Source: an uncultured Prevotellaceae bacterium
GTDB taxonomy: Bacteria > Bacteroidota > Bacteroidia > Bacteroidales > Bacteroidaceae
Direction: 5' to 3'
Length of the DNA stretch: 13,524 bases
Assembly: GCA_937915745.1 (NCBI GenBank)
Contig: CALGGJ010000111.1
Location: forward strand, 1-13,524
Of the stretch, positions 1 to 7,792 are shown in pieces. The notes under the pieces are model-generated. The model saw only the letters and a list, made by a program, of their open reading frames with translations. It did not search any database and was not told the DNA's origin. Position 1 is the stretch's first letter. Each line of letters begins with the position of its first letter. Made by a program: the position numbers and the translations under genes.

Positions 1-7
1 AGAGGTC

Positions 8-50
8 GGAAAATGAAGTAGGAGGAAAACTACTTCATTTTCCTCCTACT
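8..50 (+). promoter_or_regulatory. two mutually exclusive hairpins upstream of cysK
   Basis: Two perfect inverted repeats overlap here. Hairpin A pairs 8-21 with 30-43 (14 bp, 8-nt loop). Hairpin B pairs 17-29 with 38-50 (13 bp, 8-nt loop). They share 17-21 and 38-43, so only one can form at a time. Neither is followed by a T-run, so this is not a simple terminator. Position 48 nt before the cysK start suggests a leader switch for cysteine synthesis genes. It could instead be the edge of a repeat outside the window or the end of an upstream transcript. The pairing is seen; the role is inferred. Confidence 0.5.
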
Positions 51-97
51 CGATTATTCAGACATCATTTATGTTTAACCATTAAATACAAATTACT

Positions 98-1036
98 ATG
101 ATTTACAACAAACTTACCGACCTTATCGGTCGAACCCCATTGCTGGAAATACAAAAACGTGACGGTCAGTTGGCACGTGTAGTAGTTAAACTCGAATATT
201 TCAATCCTGGTGGCAGTGTGAAAGACCGCATTGCGCTTGCCATGATACTCGATGCCGAGGAGCGTGGATTGCTGCAAGCCGGAGCCACCATCATAGAGCC
301 CACGAGTGGAAATACCGGTGTTGGTCTTGCCTGGGTAGGTGTGAGCCGTGGATATAAGGTGATTCTTACCATGCCCGACACCATGAGCCTCGAGCGCCGC
401 AGCCTGTTGCGGGCATACGGTGCGCAGATAGAACTGACACTGGGTGCCGAGGGGATGAAAGGTGCGATACGTCGTGCCGACGAACTGAAAGCACAGATAG
501 ATGGAGCCGTGATACTGGGACAGTTTGTCAACCCCGCTAATCCAGCCATACACGAACGGACCACCGGTGAGGAAATATGGGATGCTGCCGACGGAGCAAT
601 CGACCTGTTCGTGGCAGGAGTAGGTACCGGAGGTACAGTGAGTGGAGTGGGGCGTGCACTGAAACGCCGCAACGGGGCTGTGAAGGTGGTTGCTGTAGAA
701 CCCGAGTCTTCCCCTGTACTGTCAACAGGTGTTGCCGGCAAGCACAAGATTCAGGGAATCGGTGCAGGCTTCGTACCCGACACTTATGATGCTGCGGTAA
801 TCGACGAAATCATAACCGTGAGCGACGATGATGCCCGACAGGGAGCACGCTCGTTGGCTCGTGTCGATGGACTTTTGGTTGGTATATCGTCGGGGGCTGC
901 ATTCTCCGCTGCCATGAGTCTGGCGCAAAAACCCGAATATGAAGGAAAGACCATCGTGGCTCTGTTGCCCGACACGGGCGAGCGTTATCTATCTACAGGC
1001 TTGTTCGACCATTCTGATTATTCCGATTTGGGTTAA
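98..1036 (+). CDS. cysK: cysteine synthase (O-acetylserine sulfhydrylase)
   Basis: This cytoplasmic PLP enzyme makes L-cysteine and acetate from O-acetylserine and sulfide. The 312-residue length is normal for the CysK/CysM family. GGSVKDR at 38-44 carries the PLP lysine K42. TSGNTG at 69-74 is the substrate loop. GTGGT near 174-178 is the PLP phosphate loop, and SSGAA lies near the C-terminus. The first ATG sits only seven residues before the conserved IGRTPL segment, so the start is secure. cysE follows after 27 bp in the same direction, so the two are probably one operon. No clear TAnnTTTG promoter is visible before it in the window, and the nested hairpins at 8-50 may lie in its leader. 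CysK versus CysM specificity cannot be told from the sequence alone; the adjacent cysE favours CysK. Confidence 0.95.
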   Translation: MIYNKLTDLIGRTPLLEIQKRDGQLARVVVKLEYFNPGGSVKDRIALAMILDAEERGLLQAGATIIEPTSGNTGVGLAWVGVSRGYKVILTMPDTMSLERRSLLRAYGAQIELTLGAEGMKGAIRRADELKAQIDGAVILGQFVNPANPAIHERTTGEEIWDAADGAIDLFVAGVGTGGTVSGVGRALKRRNGAVKVVAVEPESSPVLSTGVAGKHKIQGIGAGFVPDTYDAAVIDEIITVSDDDARQGARSLARVDGLLVGISSGAAFSAAMSLAQKPEYEGKTIVALLPDTGERYLSTGLFDHSDYSDLG

Positions 1037-1063
1037 ATTATCAATGACAAAAAAAATCTTCAG

Positions 1064-1852
1064 ATGCAACAATATCCCATATTAACATCGAATGCCGAAC
1101 TCGACCTCTTGATGCACAGATTGAAGTGTGTGCTCTTTCCTGAGGTATTCGGTCGGATATCAGACAGCGACCTCTACGATCAACTCATCTGCCACATCGG
1201 GGCGGCAGTGGCGGCATGGCAGAATGTGACACCCTCAACACCACGGCTCGACACCGATGTGGCCGCCAGGCAGTTCATGGCTCTGTTGCCTACTATAGGA
1301 GAACTCTTACGTAGCGATATTGATGCCGTAACGTCAAACGACCCCGCAGTGACTTCGTCGCTTGAAGTCATAGCCTGTTATCCGGCATTCACGGCTATGC
1401 TACATTATCGTGTGGCACATGCCCTACACGAACTGGGTATCTCACTCCTGCCACGTATCATAACCGAGCGTGCACATTCCATTACAGGTATCGATATTCA
1501 TCCGGCAGCACAGATAGGTGCCGCTTTCGGCATCGACCATGGGACGGGTGTCGTCATCGGTGCCACATCGATTATAGGCACAGGAGTGATGATATATCAG
1601 GGAGTGACGCTGGGGGCAAAACACTTCAGCCGAGATGCTAATGGCAATATGGTAGATACACCTCGACACCCCATTGTCGAAGACCACGTAACCATCTATT
1701 CCAATACTTCGGTTTTGGGGCGCATACGCATAGGCCACGATTCGGTCATTGGAGGTAACCTGTGGATTACCCACGATGTGCCGCCGCATTCGCATGTGCG
1801 TCAGTCGCAACCCATTCATCACATCGGCTTTATCGACGGCGAAGGTATATAG
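1064..1852 (+). CDS. cysE: serine O-acetyltransferase
   Basis: It makes O-acetylserine from serine and acetyl-CoA, the step before CysK. The protein is 262 residues: a helical N-terminal part (about 1-135) and a left-handed beta-helix of hexapeptide repeats (about 143-235). IDIHP at 143-147, the likely catalytic H159 in GIDHG and H202 in PRHP align with the active-site Asp and His residues of known SATs. The chain ends in GEGI. SATs that dock into CysK use a C-terminal peptide ending in Ile, and E. coli CysE ends in GDGI, so a cysteine synthase complex with the adjacent CysK is likely. Control by cysteine feedback is usual in the family but not shown here. Only 26 bp separate its stop from the convergent phosphatase gene, and no terminator is visible there. 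Confidence 0.93.
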   Translation: MQQYPILTSNAELDLLMHRLKCVLFPEVFGRISDSDLYDQLICHIGAAVAAWQNVTPSTPRLDTDVAARQFMALLPTIGELLRSDIDAVTSNDPAVTSSLEVIACYPAFTAMLHYRVAHALHELGISLLPRIITERAHSITGIDIHPAAQIGAAFGIDHGTGVVIGATSIIGTGVMIYQGVTLGAKHFSRDANGNMVDTPRHPIVEDHVTIYSNTSVLGRIRIGHDSVIGGNLWITHDVPPHSHVRQSQPIHHIGFIDGEGI

Positions 1853-1878
1853 ACGCAACCATATATATACAGATATCG

Positions 1879-3330
1879 TTAAGACAGTGGCCGATATTGC
1901 AGCCGGTTGGCAGTTTCGTAGGCGTTGGCAAGTGTGTTCTGAGGGTCGTCGATACCCCAGTCGGGGCCTACGAAACGGGTGGTGTGTGGTGGAATGAGCT
2001 GTCCGTCGCAGTCGGTGATGCCGAGCATGAAATTGATGAACCAGTCGAGGTCGGCCTTGTTGATGAATACCGGTCCTGCGGTATCGACGGTGTTATCGTG
2101 AAAGTAACGGTTGAGGTAGTAGTAGCATTTCAGTTGGAAGGTGTCGAGGTTGAGCCCTTCGACTGTCATGTTGCGCAGGCGTCGGAAATAGTCGTAGCCC
2201 GATGTGGCGATGCTATTGGCATAGCGGTTGCTGTAGTTTGATGGTTGTTTGCCAGTACGGTTATATTCTATCGTACCTTCTTCGTCCATCCCGAGCGAGG
2301 TAAGTTCATAGTCAATGGCTATCTGGTTGCCATGTGCAGGGGTAGCGTAGTCATCGCATCCGAGCAGCCCGAGCAGTGTGTAGCCCATCACTCCGGTGCG
2401 GTCGGCTCCGGTGCGACAATGAAAATATACGGGTTTTCGGTGTTTCAGCTGGTGTATTATCCAGGCCACGTTGCCCACAGCGGCCGAGTAATGCAGGGCA
2501 TCGTGGAGGGCATAGTCGGTGGCTGTGTTCATGAAGTCGGCATCCTGCATCGGTGTATATCCCAGAGAGTGTGCATTAAGCTTTGGGTCGTCGGGCCATG
2601 AGCCCTTGCCGGGCATGGCACGAAGGTCGAGGTGTGAACGTATGCCGATGCGGTGAAGTTCGGATATGTCGTTTTCGGAGAGGAAGTAAGTCTGATGCCG
2701 CACATTCTGGCCGCCTGGACTTCCGCCTCGGTATATCTGTTCGTACCGCACTCGGTGCCCGCCCCATCCGACCCATCCGCCAAGGTCGCGTATGTTCCAA
2801 CTGCTGTCGATACGTATCATGCGAAGCTGCCCCTCGGTGTGAATCATGCCGCTCGTCAGGGGTTTCTTCTGAAGAACAGTATAGTGGTAGGTCGTTTGTG
2901 GCACGAGGTTGACGAACCTGAAGGTGTTATCTCCTTTCGAGGCCTCAAACAAAGTGTCGAGCCGTAATGGGGAATCGTGGTCCTCAGACGACAGGATTAT
3001 CCGTACCATACCTCCCTTTTTGGCTTTGAACTGTATTTCGTAGCCCATAGGCTGGTCGTTGCGGTAGCCGCTGCTCAAGGCAGACGAACGCAACTGACGG
3101 AATTCCGCATCGTCCAGATATGACTTGCTGCCGCGCTCGAAGGTCGATACCGAGTGTCGCATCATGTGTCGCACCGTGGGGTTCTCAATGTTGATGGTTG
3201 TGTGGTCGAGACTTTTGTCGGTTGATTGCTGTGCATGTGTGCCGATAATGGATGATGTGAGAGCCGCTATAATGATTGGGACCCGATACAGCGACATAGC
3301 CGGTCTGAGTGATGGAAGGTGTCGTAACAT
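1879..3330 (-). CDS. secreted tyrosine-phosphatase-like protein (Y_phosphatase3 type)
   Basis: The 483-residue protein has the cysteine-phosphatase signature HCRTGADRTG, with nucleophile C305 and phosphate-binding R311 (C-x5-R). NIRDLGGW at 179-186 and IYRGG near 199-203 are hallmarks of the Y_phosphatase3 family. A signal peptide (hydrophobic stretch about 17-30, cleavage near THA-QQ) sends it to the periplasm or outside. Residues about 90-165 look like a fibronectin-III-type beta domain. An alternative start at M12 (genomic 3297) gives a more typical signal peptide. The substrate could be phosphotyrosine protein, phosphoinositide, inositol phosphate or another phosphoester; the sequence does not decide. 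It is convergent with cysE and divergent from the GH105 gene. The fold and catalytic motif are clear, the role unknown. Confidence 0.85.
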   Translation of the reverse strand: MLRHLPSLRPAMSLYRVPIIIAALTSSIIGTHAQQSTDKSLDHTTINIENPTVRHMMRHSVSTFERGSKSYLDDAEFRQLRSSALSSGYRNDQPMGYEIQFKAKKGGMVRIILSSEDHDSPLRLDTLFEASKGDNTFRFVNLVPQTTYHYTVLQKKPLTSGMIHTEGQLRMIRIDSSWNIRDLGGWVGWGGHRVRYEQIYRGGSPGGQNVRHQTYFLSENDISELHRIGIRSHLDLRAMPGKGSWPDDPKLNAHSLGYTPMQDADFMNTATDYALHDALHYSAAVGNVAWIIHQLKHRKPVYFHCRTGADRTGVMGYTLLGLLGCDDYATPAHGNQIAIDYELTSLGMDEEGTIEYNRTGKQPSNYSNRYANSIATSGYDYFRRLRNMTVEGLNLDTFQLKCYYYLNRYFHDNTVDTAGPVFINKADLDWFINFMLGITDCDGQLIPPHTTRFVGPDWGIDDPQNTLANAYETANRLQYRPLS

Positions 3331-3388
3331 GATGATATTTGTTGTGAAGTGATAAATAAAAAGTTGAAAAAAGTCGGAAATTCAATGA

Positions 3389-3396
3389 CAAAGGTA
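3389..3396 (-). promoter_or_regulatory. probable -7 element for the phosphatase gene
   Basis: The minus strand reads TACCTTTG, a full match to Bacteroidetes TAnnTTTG, 58 bp before the phosphatase start. No TTG is found at the expected -33 distance, so the assignment rests on one element. Confidence 0.45.
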
Positions 3397-3415
3397 AGGA
3401 TTTTCCTTTTATTAC

Positions 3416-3446
3416 TTGTATCAATTCAGCTAAATTCGTAACTTTG
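3416..3446 (+). promoter_or_regulatory. promoter of the GH105 gene
   Basis: TTG at 3416-3418 and TAACTTTG at 3439-3446 are separated by 20 bp, the spacing of Bacteroidetes sigma-ABfr promoters. Transcription should start near 3453, giving a leader of about 68 nt. That leader holds a small hairpin (3471-3475 with 3480-3484) and a 10-codon ORF at 3485-3517 (MKTIIRLQYN, stop TAA). The short ORF is in frame with the GH105 start three bases after its stop; its significance is unknown. Confidence 0.75.
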
Positions 3447-3520
3447 TAGTCCCAATAACCTATAGGGCTTAACTTTTTCAAGTTATGAAAACTATAATCC
3501 GACTACAATACAACTAAACT

Positions 3521-6517
3521 ATGAAACAACAGTACATGGCTAATCTTGCTCTCTCAGCCATTTTGTCTCTTTTGAGTATCTGTGCATTTTCGAAGCAGTA
3601 TGATGCCCGGCAGTCGTCACCACTGAACAACGTGTGCAGTTCCGTCGTCTCAAGGCAAACCATGATGCAGGAAGAACATCCGCTCAGCCATGCCAGCTTC
3701 GGCACACTGCCAACAAAAGACGACGTGATGTATATACTCAATTCGGTGAATCAGACATGGCAGACCCGCCACCCCAACCACGGGGACTTCTTCTGGAACC
3801 GTGCAGTATATCACATAGGAAATATGCACGCCTACGAGGTGACTCACGACCAGGATTACCTTGATTATTCAACAGCATGGGCCAAGCGTAACAACTGGCG
3901 CGGACGCGACGGCGACTCCGACCCTACGAAGTGGAAATGGACCTACGGTGAATCCTACAACTATGTGTTGTTCGGAGACAATCAGGTGTGTTTCCAGGTT
4001 TATGCCGACCTCTACAACATCGACACCGATAAAGACCCGACGAAGATTGCACGGGCACTCGAGGTGATGGGATATGAAATCAGTACCGACGAGGAGGGAT
4101 ACCTGTGGTGGGTTGACGGACTGTTCATGGTGATGCCTGTGATGAGCAAACTGTATAACATAACCGGTAACCAACTCTACCTCGACAAGATGTACACATA
4201 CTGGAAATGGTACACCGACCGCATGTTCGACAACGAAGAAGACCTATACTACCGCGACGCCAGCTATGTTTATCCCAAGCACACAACTCTGGCAGGCAAG
4301 AAAGACTTTTGGGCACGAGGCAACGGCTGGATATTCGCCGCATTCGCAAAGATTCTGCAAGATGTGCCTGCCGACGACCCACACCACGACGAGTATATCG
4401 ACTACTACCGGCGTATGGCTGCTGCACTGAAACAATGTCAACAACCCGACGGATACTGGGAACGTTCGCTCATCGACCCCGAACAAGCTCCAGGATACGA
4501 AACATCGGGTACTGCATTCTTCGCCTACGGATATGCATGGGGCATCAACAACGGAATACTGTCGGAGGAAGAATATGGAGAAACGCTAGAGTACGCATGG
4601 AACTACCTGGCCAACACCGCATACCAGGCAGACGGAACCGTGGGATACATACAGCCGATAGGCTCGGCTGCAATACCAGGACAATATCTGTATCCAAGCA
4701 GCTACTATGACTTCGGAGTGGGTGCATTCCTCATGGCAACAGCCGAGATTTCGAAACTGGCCGTAGGTGACGTACAAAAACCAAAACTGAGGCTTACACA
4801 AGCCCAGCTGGGCGATGCCGACGAGATAATCCTCACATTCAACATACAACCCGACCCAGATATTGCCACACAACCCCACCACTACACTCTTAACGGTACC
4901 ACTCTCGCTATAAACAATATCACAGTAGATGGAAGGACCGTAACCATACAGCTGAACGAACCTGTTGATTACGGTTGCTACCGCATCGAAGTGACGGGCC
5001 TGCAAACCATTGAAGGAGGAGAACAGGCCGACGGACAGGAAAAGACAATAATACTGCCAGTGCCGCTATCACAGGCACAATCGGGACTCACCGTAACTGC
5101 CATTGGGGCACAAAGCGGAAATCCGGCTGCAAACATCATCGACAACAATCTGTCAACACGATGGAGCCAGGAGGGAACCGGACAGTGGGTGCAGATAGAT
5201 TTGGGAAGTATAGAGACGGTAGAAGCAGTAGATATAGCATTCTACAACGGAAACCAGCGAATCGCATTTTTCGACATACAGACATCCAAGGATGGAAAAG
5301 CATACGAAAACATCTTGACAGACGTGCAAAGCTCGGGACTGACAACTCAACTCGAACGCTTCAGGCTGGCACAAACTGTAGAGGCCAGATATGTGAGAGT
5401 GGTAGGAAACGGAACCTCGGAAAGCATGTGGAACAGCATTACAGAGATGAGGGTGAGGGTGAGAGACAACTCGGCCGACAACATACAGATACCATTAACA
5501 ATACATTCTGACATACTCTTGCCACAATCCACCGATAATGGAAACTCAATCGTTTGGACGTCATCCGACAAAACGATTGTATCGGGACAGGGGCTTGTGA
5601 GCCTGACCGATACCGACCAAAAAGTCACGCTCACGGCACATGTGGGTGCGTACAAGAAAACATTCGATATTGTGGTCGAAGCTCGCAATCCTCTCAGCAA
5701 CCTGCAACTATTCTACTCGTTCGACGATGCCGATGTGTATGAGTATGCAAACAAAACCTATGTTAAAGACCACAGCACCTACGAGCGCGATGCAGAACTG
5801 AAAGGCAACAATGGCAGTATTGGAAACGGGCTTCTGAACCTGACAGGCAACAATGCTCAGGATTTCCAAAACAACAGCTATCTGCTCGTACCCAACCATC
5901 TGCTCGACTCGCTGCGCTCATATACCATCGCATTCGTAGCAAAACCATCGTCACTCAACAAACAACCACGATTCTACGATTTTGGTGCAGCCACCGCAAA
6001 CAGCATCTTCCTTAGAGCAAATAAGTTGGCTGCTGGATATAAGTACAATGGCGGCACAACTGCACTGGCAGAAACCGCAGAACAGCTGTCAACCGGACAG
6101 GAACTAAAAATAGCCGTAACGTTTAATGCCTCGACCAGGATTACAAAAATATATGTAAACGGCAAATGTATCACCCAGAATACGAACATTACCCACGAAC
6201 CATACGAAATTACGCTTCTGGCCACCGACAACCGAAACTATATAGGACGTACGCAATGGTGGGACACGAACGTAGCCTCCGACAACCACGACTACCAAGG
6301 TACAATAGACGATTTCCATCTCTTCTGCATTGAACTCACACCCGACGAAATAAGCCAGGTGTTCGACCACAGCATAACGGCCATTCAGCCTGTACATACA
6401 AAACCGAATGGAGCGTTGGACAATCTGCTGTATGACATGACAGGAAGAAAATTGATGCCGCAGAACACGACCAAAGGTCTCTATATACATAATGGACAAA
6501 AGGTGCTGATAAAGTGA
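3521..6517 (+). CDS. secreted multidomain GH105 unsaturated rhamnogalacturonyl/galacturonyl hydrolase
   Basis: GH105 enzymes remove the unsaturated uronate left at the non-reducing end of pectin fragments by polysaccharide lyases. The 998-residue chain begins with a signal peptide (about 1-24). The GH105 domain spans about 60-415: WWVDGLFM carries D199, the expected catalytic Asp by comparison with YteR, and FWARGNGW (263-270) and the QPDGYW segment are typical. Then come an Ig-like domain (about 418-510), an F5/8 type C module (about 520-647), a degenerate bacterial Ig-like domain (about 653-725) and a LamG/concanavalin-like domain (about 728-950). The last 28 residues (YDMTGRK...GLYI..GQKVLIK) resemble a short T9SS sorting tail. 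A catalytic domain alone is about 370 residues, so the added modules suggest binding to an insoluble or cell-surface glycan. It appears to be transcribed alone. Confidence 0.9.
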   Translation: MKQQYMANLALSAILSLLSICAFSKQYDARQSSPLNNVCSSVVSRQTMMQEEHPLSHASFGTLPTKDDVMYILNSVNQTWQTRHPNHGDFFWNRAVYHIGNMHAYEVTHDQDYLDYSTAWAKRNNWRGRDGDSDPTKWKWTYGESYNYVLFGDNQVCFQVYADLYNIDTDKDPTKIARALEVMGYEISTDEEGYLWWVDGLFMVMPVMSKLYNITGNQLYLDKMYTYWKWYTDRMFDNEEDLYYRDASYVYPKHTTLAGKKDFWARGNGWIFAAFAKILQDVPADDPHHDEYIDYYRRMAAALKQCQQPDGYWERSLIDPEQAPGYETSGTAFFAYGYAWGINNGILSEEEYGETLEYAWNYLANTAYQADGTVGYIQPIGSAAIPGQYLYPSSYYDFGVGAFLMATAEISKLAVGDVQKPKLRLTQAQLGDADEIILTFNIQPDPDIATQPHHYTLNGTTLAINNITVDGRTVTIQLNEPVDYGCYRIEVTGLQTIEGGEQADGQEKTIILPVPLSQAQSGLTVTAIGAQSGNPAANIIDNNLSTRWSQEGTGQWVQIDLGSIETVEAVDIAFYNGNQRIAFFDIQTSKDGKAYENILTDVQSSGLTTQLERFRLAQTVEARYVRVVGNGTSESMWNSITEMRVRVRDNSADNIQIPLTIHSDILLPQSTDNGNSIVWTSSDKTIVSGQGLVSLTDTDQKVTLTAHVGAYKKTFDIVVEARNPLSNLQLFYSFDDADVYEYANKTYVKDHSTYERDAELKGNNGSIGNGLLNLTGNNAQDFQNNSYLLVPNHLLDSLRSYTIAFVAKPSSLNKQPRFYDFGAATANSIFLRANKLAAGYKYNGGTTALAETAEQLSTGQELKIAVTFNASTRITKIYVNGKCITQNTNITHEPYEITLLATDNRNYIGRTQWWDTNVASDNHDYQGTIDDFHLFCIELTPDEISQVFDHSITAIQPVHTKPNGALDNLLYDMTGRKLMPQNTTKGLYIHNGQKVLIK

Positions 6518-6620
6518 GAGTGACTGAGGTCATGAGCCAAATGTGCCGGCAAAATGATAAAGAGATAAGAACGAAGGGCAAAAAAACGAGGTACAGCAGC
6601 AAAAAATAGACAATAAACAA
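6518..6620. other. spacer after the GH105 gene, nothing recognised
   Basis: No credible terminator follows the GH105 stop: the only hairpin (TGAC/GTCA near 6524-6535) is too weak and has no T-run. No ORF here looks real. Confidence 0.4.
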
Positions 6621-6650
6621 TTGCTGTTTTTCAAATAATTCGTAACTTTG
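6621..6650 (+). promoter_or_regulatory. promoter of the corA operon
   Basis: TTG at 6621-6623 and TAACTTTG at 6643-6650 are separated by 19 bp, an excellent Bacteroidetes housekeeping promoter. A start near 6657 would leave about 210 nt of leader before corA, far longer than needed for translation. Confidence 0.8.
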
Positions 6651-6664
6651 CACACCCTGACAAC

Positions 6665-6691
6665 ATGGAGAAAGATATTCTAGCAACATAG
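6665..6691 (+). CDS. possible 8-codon leader ORF 1
   Basis: ATG at 6665 opens MEKDILAT followed by TAG. It lies only about 8 nt after the predicted transcription start, has no Shine-Dalgarno sequence, and may be chance. It is listed because it precedes the better supported leader ORF 2. Confidence 0.2.
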   Translation: MEKDILAT

Positions 6692-6720
6692 AGTTAAAAA
6701 TAATAAACGAGAACAACAAC

Positions 6721-6777
6721 ATGGACGACAGTTATCCGGCGACAAGGCAACCCGACGAATCCAGGATAGAGCCATGA
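6721..6777 (+). CDS. candidate 18-residue leader peptide of corA
   Basis: ATG at 6721 opens MDDSYPATRQPDESRIEP, stop TGA at 6775-6777, 88 nt before corA. The peptide has three prolines and five acidic residues, with the pairs PDE and EP. Upstream bases are A-rich without a Shine-Dalgarno sequence, as is common in this phylum. Known Mg2+ transporter leaders in Salmonella (mgtL of mgtA, corL of corA) also contain short ORFs. Acidic and proline-rich nascent chains are known to destabilise ribosomes at low Mg2+. The last two sense codons (GAG CCA) lie inside an RNA stem that could control corA. Translation of this ORF is inferred, not shown. Confidence 0.45.
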   Translation: MDDSYPATRQPDESRIEP

Positions 6778-6857
6778 CAGAAGAATAGTAGGTTTAGGCT
6801 CTTTCCGAAACAATGTGAATTCATACATTTATTTTTTTGTGAATTAAAGCAAGGAGC
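6764..6857 (+). promoter_or_regulatory. competing stems that could hide or free the corA ribosome binding site
   Basis: Stem 1 pairs 6764-6773 with 6797-6806 (9 of 10 pairs, one T-T mismatch); its loop holds the leader ORF stop codon. Stem 2 pairs GCTCTTT at 6798-6804 with AAGGAGC at 6851-6857 (seven pairs, one G-U), covering the corA Shine-Dalgarno AAGGAG, 9 nt before the ATG. Both use 6798-6804 and exclude each other. A ribosome at the end of the leader ORF would block stem 1 and favour hiding the corA site; early release would allow stem 1 and free it. The pairings are read directly, the mechanism inferred. Confidence 0.5.
6812..6838 (+). terminator. weak terminator-like hairpin in the corA leader
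   Basis: A 6-bp stem (6812-6817 with 6824-6829, last pair G-U) has a 6-nt loop, followed by seven T at 6832-6838. The stem is AT-rich and weak. It could act as an attenuator or simply be AT-rich leader. Confidence 0.25.
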
Positions 6858-6865
6858 GTAAACTT

Positions 6866-7792
6866 ATGCGTACTTATTGGAATTTTAATAAGGGCATCAA
6901 GCATCTCGACACATGGGAGTCGGGATGTTGGGTGCAGGTGACGTGCCCCGTAGAGGATGATGTGAAATATCTGGTTGACGAACTGGGCATACCCGACTAT
7001 TTTGTAGAGGACATCAGCGATACCGACGAGCGTTCGCGCTACGACTACGACGAAGGGTGGCTTATGATAATCCTCCGCATCCCACACATCAAAAATATGG
7101 CAAGCCGAAGCCCATACATTACAATACCATTGGGCATACTTATCAAAGACGATAAAATTATCACCATATGCCATCAGGAGACGAAGATGATGCTCGACTT
7201 CATCAACCACCAGCAGCGCAGGGCTGAAGGGTTCATTGATGCAACCGACCTCGTGTTCCGACTCTTCCTGTCGGCCAGCGTGTGGTATCTGAAGTATCTG
7301 AAACAGGTTAACGGACTCATCGAGAAAGCCAAGCGGAACCTCGACCGCAATATTGACAACAAAGACCTCACAAGCCTTTCAAGACTGCAAGACAGCCTCA
7401 CATACTTTGCAACATCAATACGTGGAAACGAGACTTTGCTTTCTAAGCTGAAATTCCGCCTGCCTGTGGATGACCTTGATGCAGAACTAATCGAAGATGT
7501 TAATATCGAAATGCAGCAGGCACGTGAAATGACTGCCATCTATTCCAACATCCTCGACTCTACAATGGATACCTATGCCAACCTCATTAACAACAACATG
7601 AACCAAGTGATGCGTCTGCTCACGAGCCTCAACATGATAATCATGCTGCCTACTCTCGTAGCAAGCCTCTTTGGTATGAACCTTATCAACGGAATGGAAC
7701 AAAGCCGATGGGGGTTCATTATCGCCATCATCATCTCGACAATACTCACAATGCTTGGGTGGTGGTACTTCAGAAAACGTAAGTGGCTATGA
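6866..7792 (+). CDS. corA: CorA-family divalent metal (Mg2+) transporter
   Basis: CorA proteins form pentameric inner-membrane channels for Mg2+ (also Co2+ or Ni2+). This 308-residue protein has the family layout: a cytoplasmic alpha/beta N-terminal domain (about 1-145), a long helical stalk rich in charged residues (about 145-245), and two C-terminal membrane segments (about 250-269 and 282-300). The GMN selectivity motif is at 270-272. After it the usual MPE-type loop reads NGMEQSR, a divergent form. The tail RKRKWL is positively charged and cytoplasmic. The start is supported by AAGGAG 9 nt upstream, unusually clear for this phylum. The EFR1 gene overlaps its stop by ATGA, suggesting translational coupling. 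The leader at 6657-6865 may control it. Family assignment is firm; the ion is inferred. Confidence 0.93.
   Translation: MRTYWNFNKGIKHLDTWESGCWVQVTCPVEDDVKYLVDELGIPDYFVEDISDTDERSRYDYDEGWLMIILRIPHIKNMASRSPYITIPLGILIKDDKIITICHQETKMMLDFINHQQRRAEGFIDATDLVFRLFLSASVWYLKYLKQVNGLIEKAKRNLDRNIDNKDLTSLSRLQDSLTYFATSIRGNETLLSKLKFRLPVDDLDAELIEDVNIEMQQAREMTAIYSNILDSTMDTYANLINNNMNQVMRLLTSLNMIIMLPTLVASLFGMNLINGMEQSRWGFIIAIIISTILTMLGWWYFRKRKWL

Noticed and set aside
166..747. 193-codon minus-strand ORF inside cysK
   Set aside because: It is wholly antisense to cysK and has shadow composition rich in Ser, Pro and Arg.
1762..2241. 159-codon plus-strand ORF
   Set aside because: It is antisense to the phosphatase, which has a clear motif and signal peptide; composition reflects the opposite-strand codons.
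3539..3600. lipoprotein signal in the GH105 protein (LSIC)
   Set aside because: Ile at -1 does not fit a lipobox; an ordinary signal peptidase I site near AFS-KQ fits better and agrees with a T9SS-like tail.
4207..4710. 167-codon plus-strand ORF inside the GH105 gene
   Set aside because: Alternate-frame reading of a confirmed domain; Arg-rich and without domain features.
7783..7788. GTG start for the EFR1-type gene
   Set aside because: The ATG at 7789 gives the typical MIFYFSGTGNS beginning and the usual ATGA overlap with corA.
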